The notes under the pieces were generated by a model, which saw only the letters and a program-made list of their open reading frames with translations, did not search any database and was not told where the DNA came from. Below are positions 6,138 to 6,922 of a stretch of 6,922 nt of DNA, piece by piece. This stretch comes from Nitrosomonadaceae bacterium (GTDB taxonomy: Bacteria > Pseudomonadota > Gammaproteobacteria > Burkholderiales > Nitrosomonadaceae): NCBI GenBank assembly GCA_919902625.1, contig CAKKRO010000143.1, forward strand, positions 1-6,922. The letters run 5' to 3'. Numbering within the stretch: position 1 is the first letter of the stretch; each line of letters starts with the position of its first letter. The position numbers were made by a program, and so were the translations under genes.

Positions 6138-6922
6138 ATGAAAATTATTTTTGCCGGAACGCCCGCTTTTGCAGCGGCGGCGTTGGATGCTTTGATCAAG
6201 GCAGGCCATGAGATTGATCTGGTCTTGACTCAGCCGGATCGCCCTGCCGGTAGAGGGATGAAAACTGTGGCCAGTGCGGTCAAATTGCTTGCCCTGCAAC
6301 ATGATCTTGATCTGTTGCAGCCATTAACGCTTAAAACTTCCGAATTGCAAGCGCAATTGCGGACATTGAATGCAGATGTGATGGTTGTGGCAGCCTATGG
6401 ATTGATTTTGCCAGAGGCGGTATTAAATATTCCTCGTCTGGGTTGTTTGAATATCCATGCTTCATTATTACCGCGCTGGCGGGGCGCAGCGCCGATTCAA
6501 CGGGCTATCCTGGCGGGGGATCGTGAAACGGGTATTACCATCATGCAGATGGATGCAGGACTGGATACGGGTGCAATGTTATTAAAACACAGCCTGATCA
6601 TAGCGCAGGAAGACACCACTCAATCGTTGCATGACAAGCTGAGTGTATTGGGTGCGCAAAGTATCGTTGAAGCCTTGGTGTTACTGCAACAGGGGAAGCT
6701 TGCTCCTATGGTGCAGGACGAGATGCTGGCCTGTTATGCAGCTAAAATAAAAAAGACGGAAGCGGAAATTGACTGGCAACAGACGGCCGGGCAGATAGAC
6801 CGGGTTGTGCGGACATTCAACCCAAGCCCGGGGGCCTATACTTATTTTCAGAATATGGTTTTGAAGATTTGGCAAGCAAGAGCGGTTGCGGGAGGTTCAG
6901 GTAAGCCAGGAGAAATTGTCGC
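6138..6922 (+). CDS. fmt: Methionyl-tRNA formyltransferase, 5' part (261 codons, cut by window end)
   Basis: Transfers a formyl group from 10-formyltetrahydrofolate to the amino group of Met-tRNAi, making the initiator fMet-tRNA. The reading frame is uninterrupted from the ATG at 6138 to the end of the window, and no stop is reached. The start MKIIFAGTPAFA is typical. The tRNA-contacting loop QPDRPAGRG (32-40), the formyltransferase signature NIHASLLPRWRGAAPIQ (105-121) with catalytic Asn105 and His107, and MDAGLDTGAM (138-147) with Asp143 are all present. FNPSPGA (228-234) marks the start of the C-terminal OB-like domain, which is mostly missing. Full-length members have about 310-320 residues, so roughly 50-60 lie beyond the edge. 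The ribosome site is weak (TTAAG directly before the ATG). It follows def by 111 bp, longer than the few bases between these genes in E. coli. Confidence 0.97.
   Translation, partial: MKIIFAGTPAFAAAALDALIKAGHEIDLVLTQPDRPAGRGMKTVASAVKLLALQHDLDLLQPLTLKTSELQAQLRTLNADVMVVAAYGLILPEAVLNIPRLGCLNIHASLLPRWRGAAPIQRAILAGDRETGITIMQMDAGLDTGAMLLKHSLIIAQEDTTQSLHDKLSVLGAQSIVEALVLLQQGKLAPMVQDEMLACYAAKIKKTEAEIDWQQTAGQIDRVVRTFNPSPGAYTYFQNMVLKIWQARAVAGGSGKPGEIV

Overview
The window is a stretch of conserved housekeeping chromosome from a proteobacterium, most likely a betaproteobacterium. The Smg, DprA, LysM-protein and Def sequences and their order fit that class. The moderate, slightly AT-leaning base composition and the protein style suggest something near Nitrosomonas; this genus-level guess is inference and needs a database search. 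I see no mobile element, CRISPR array, tRNA or rRNA.

The layout is two divergent transcription units separated by about 96 bp (5427-5522). Reading left (minus strand) are a LysM protein with the architecture of the pilus secretin-associated protein TsaP (5426-4392), dprA (4373-3273), smg (3204-2746) and a type IA topoisomerase of the topB class (2574-58). A strong hairpin with T-rich tracts on both sides lies just past topB at the left edge (19-51). Reading right (plus strand) are def (5523-6026) and fmt (6138 to the window end, truncated by the edge). Several likely starts are internal to the longest open frames: topB ATG at 2574, tsaP-like ATG at 5426 and def ATG at 5523.

Functionally, def and fmt form the formylation/deformylation pair of translation initiation: Fmt formylates Met-tRNAi and Def removes the formyl group from nascent proteins. 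The leftward unit combines three DNA- or uptake-related proteins with one protein of unknown role. The LysM protein probably fixes the type IV pilus secretin to peptidoglycan, DprA protects incoming single-stranded DNA and loads RecA, TopB is a single-strand-passing decatenase, and Smg (DUF494) has no known function. The E. coli counterpart is def-fmt divergent from smf(dprA)-smg-yrdD, where yrdD is a topoisomerase zinc-finger fragment. The same position here holds a full-length topoisomerase.

I found no clearly new system. The items most worth a second look are the pairing of the TsaP-like gene with dprA, the full topoisomerase at the yrdD position, a small open frame overlapping the topB start, and the hairpins in the intergenic gaps.
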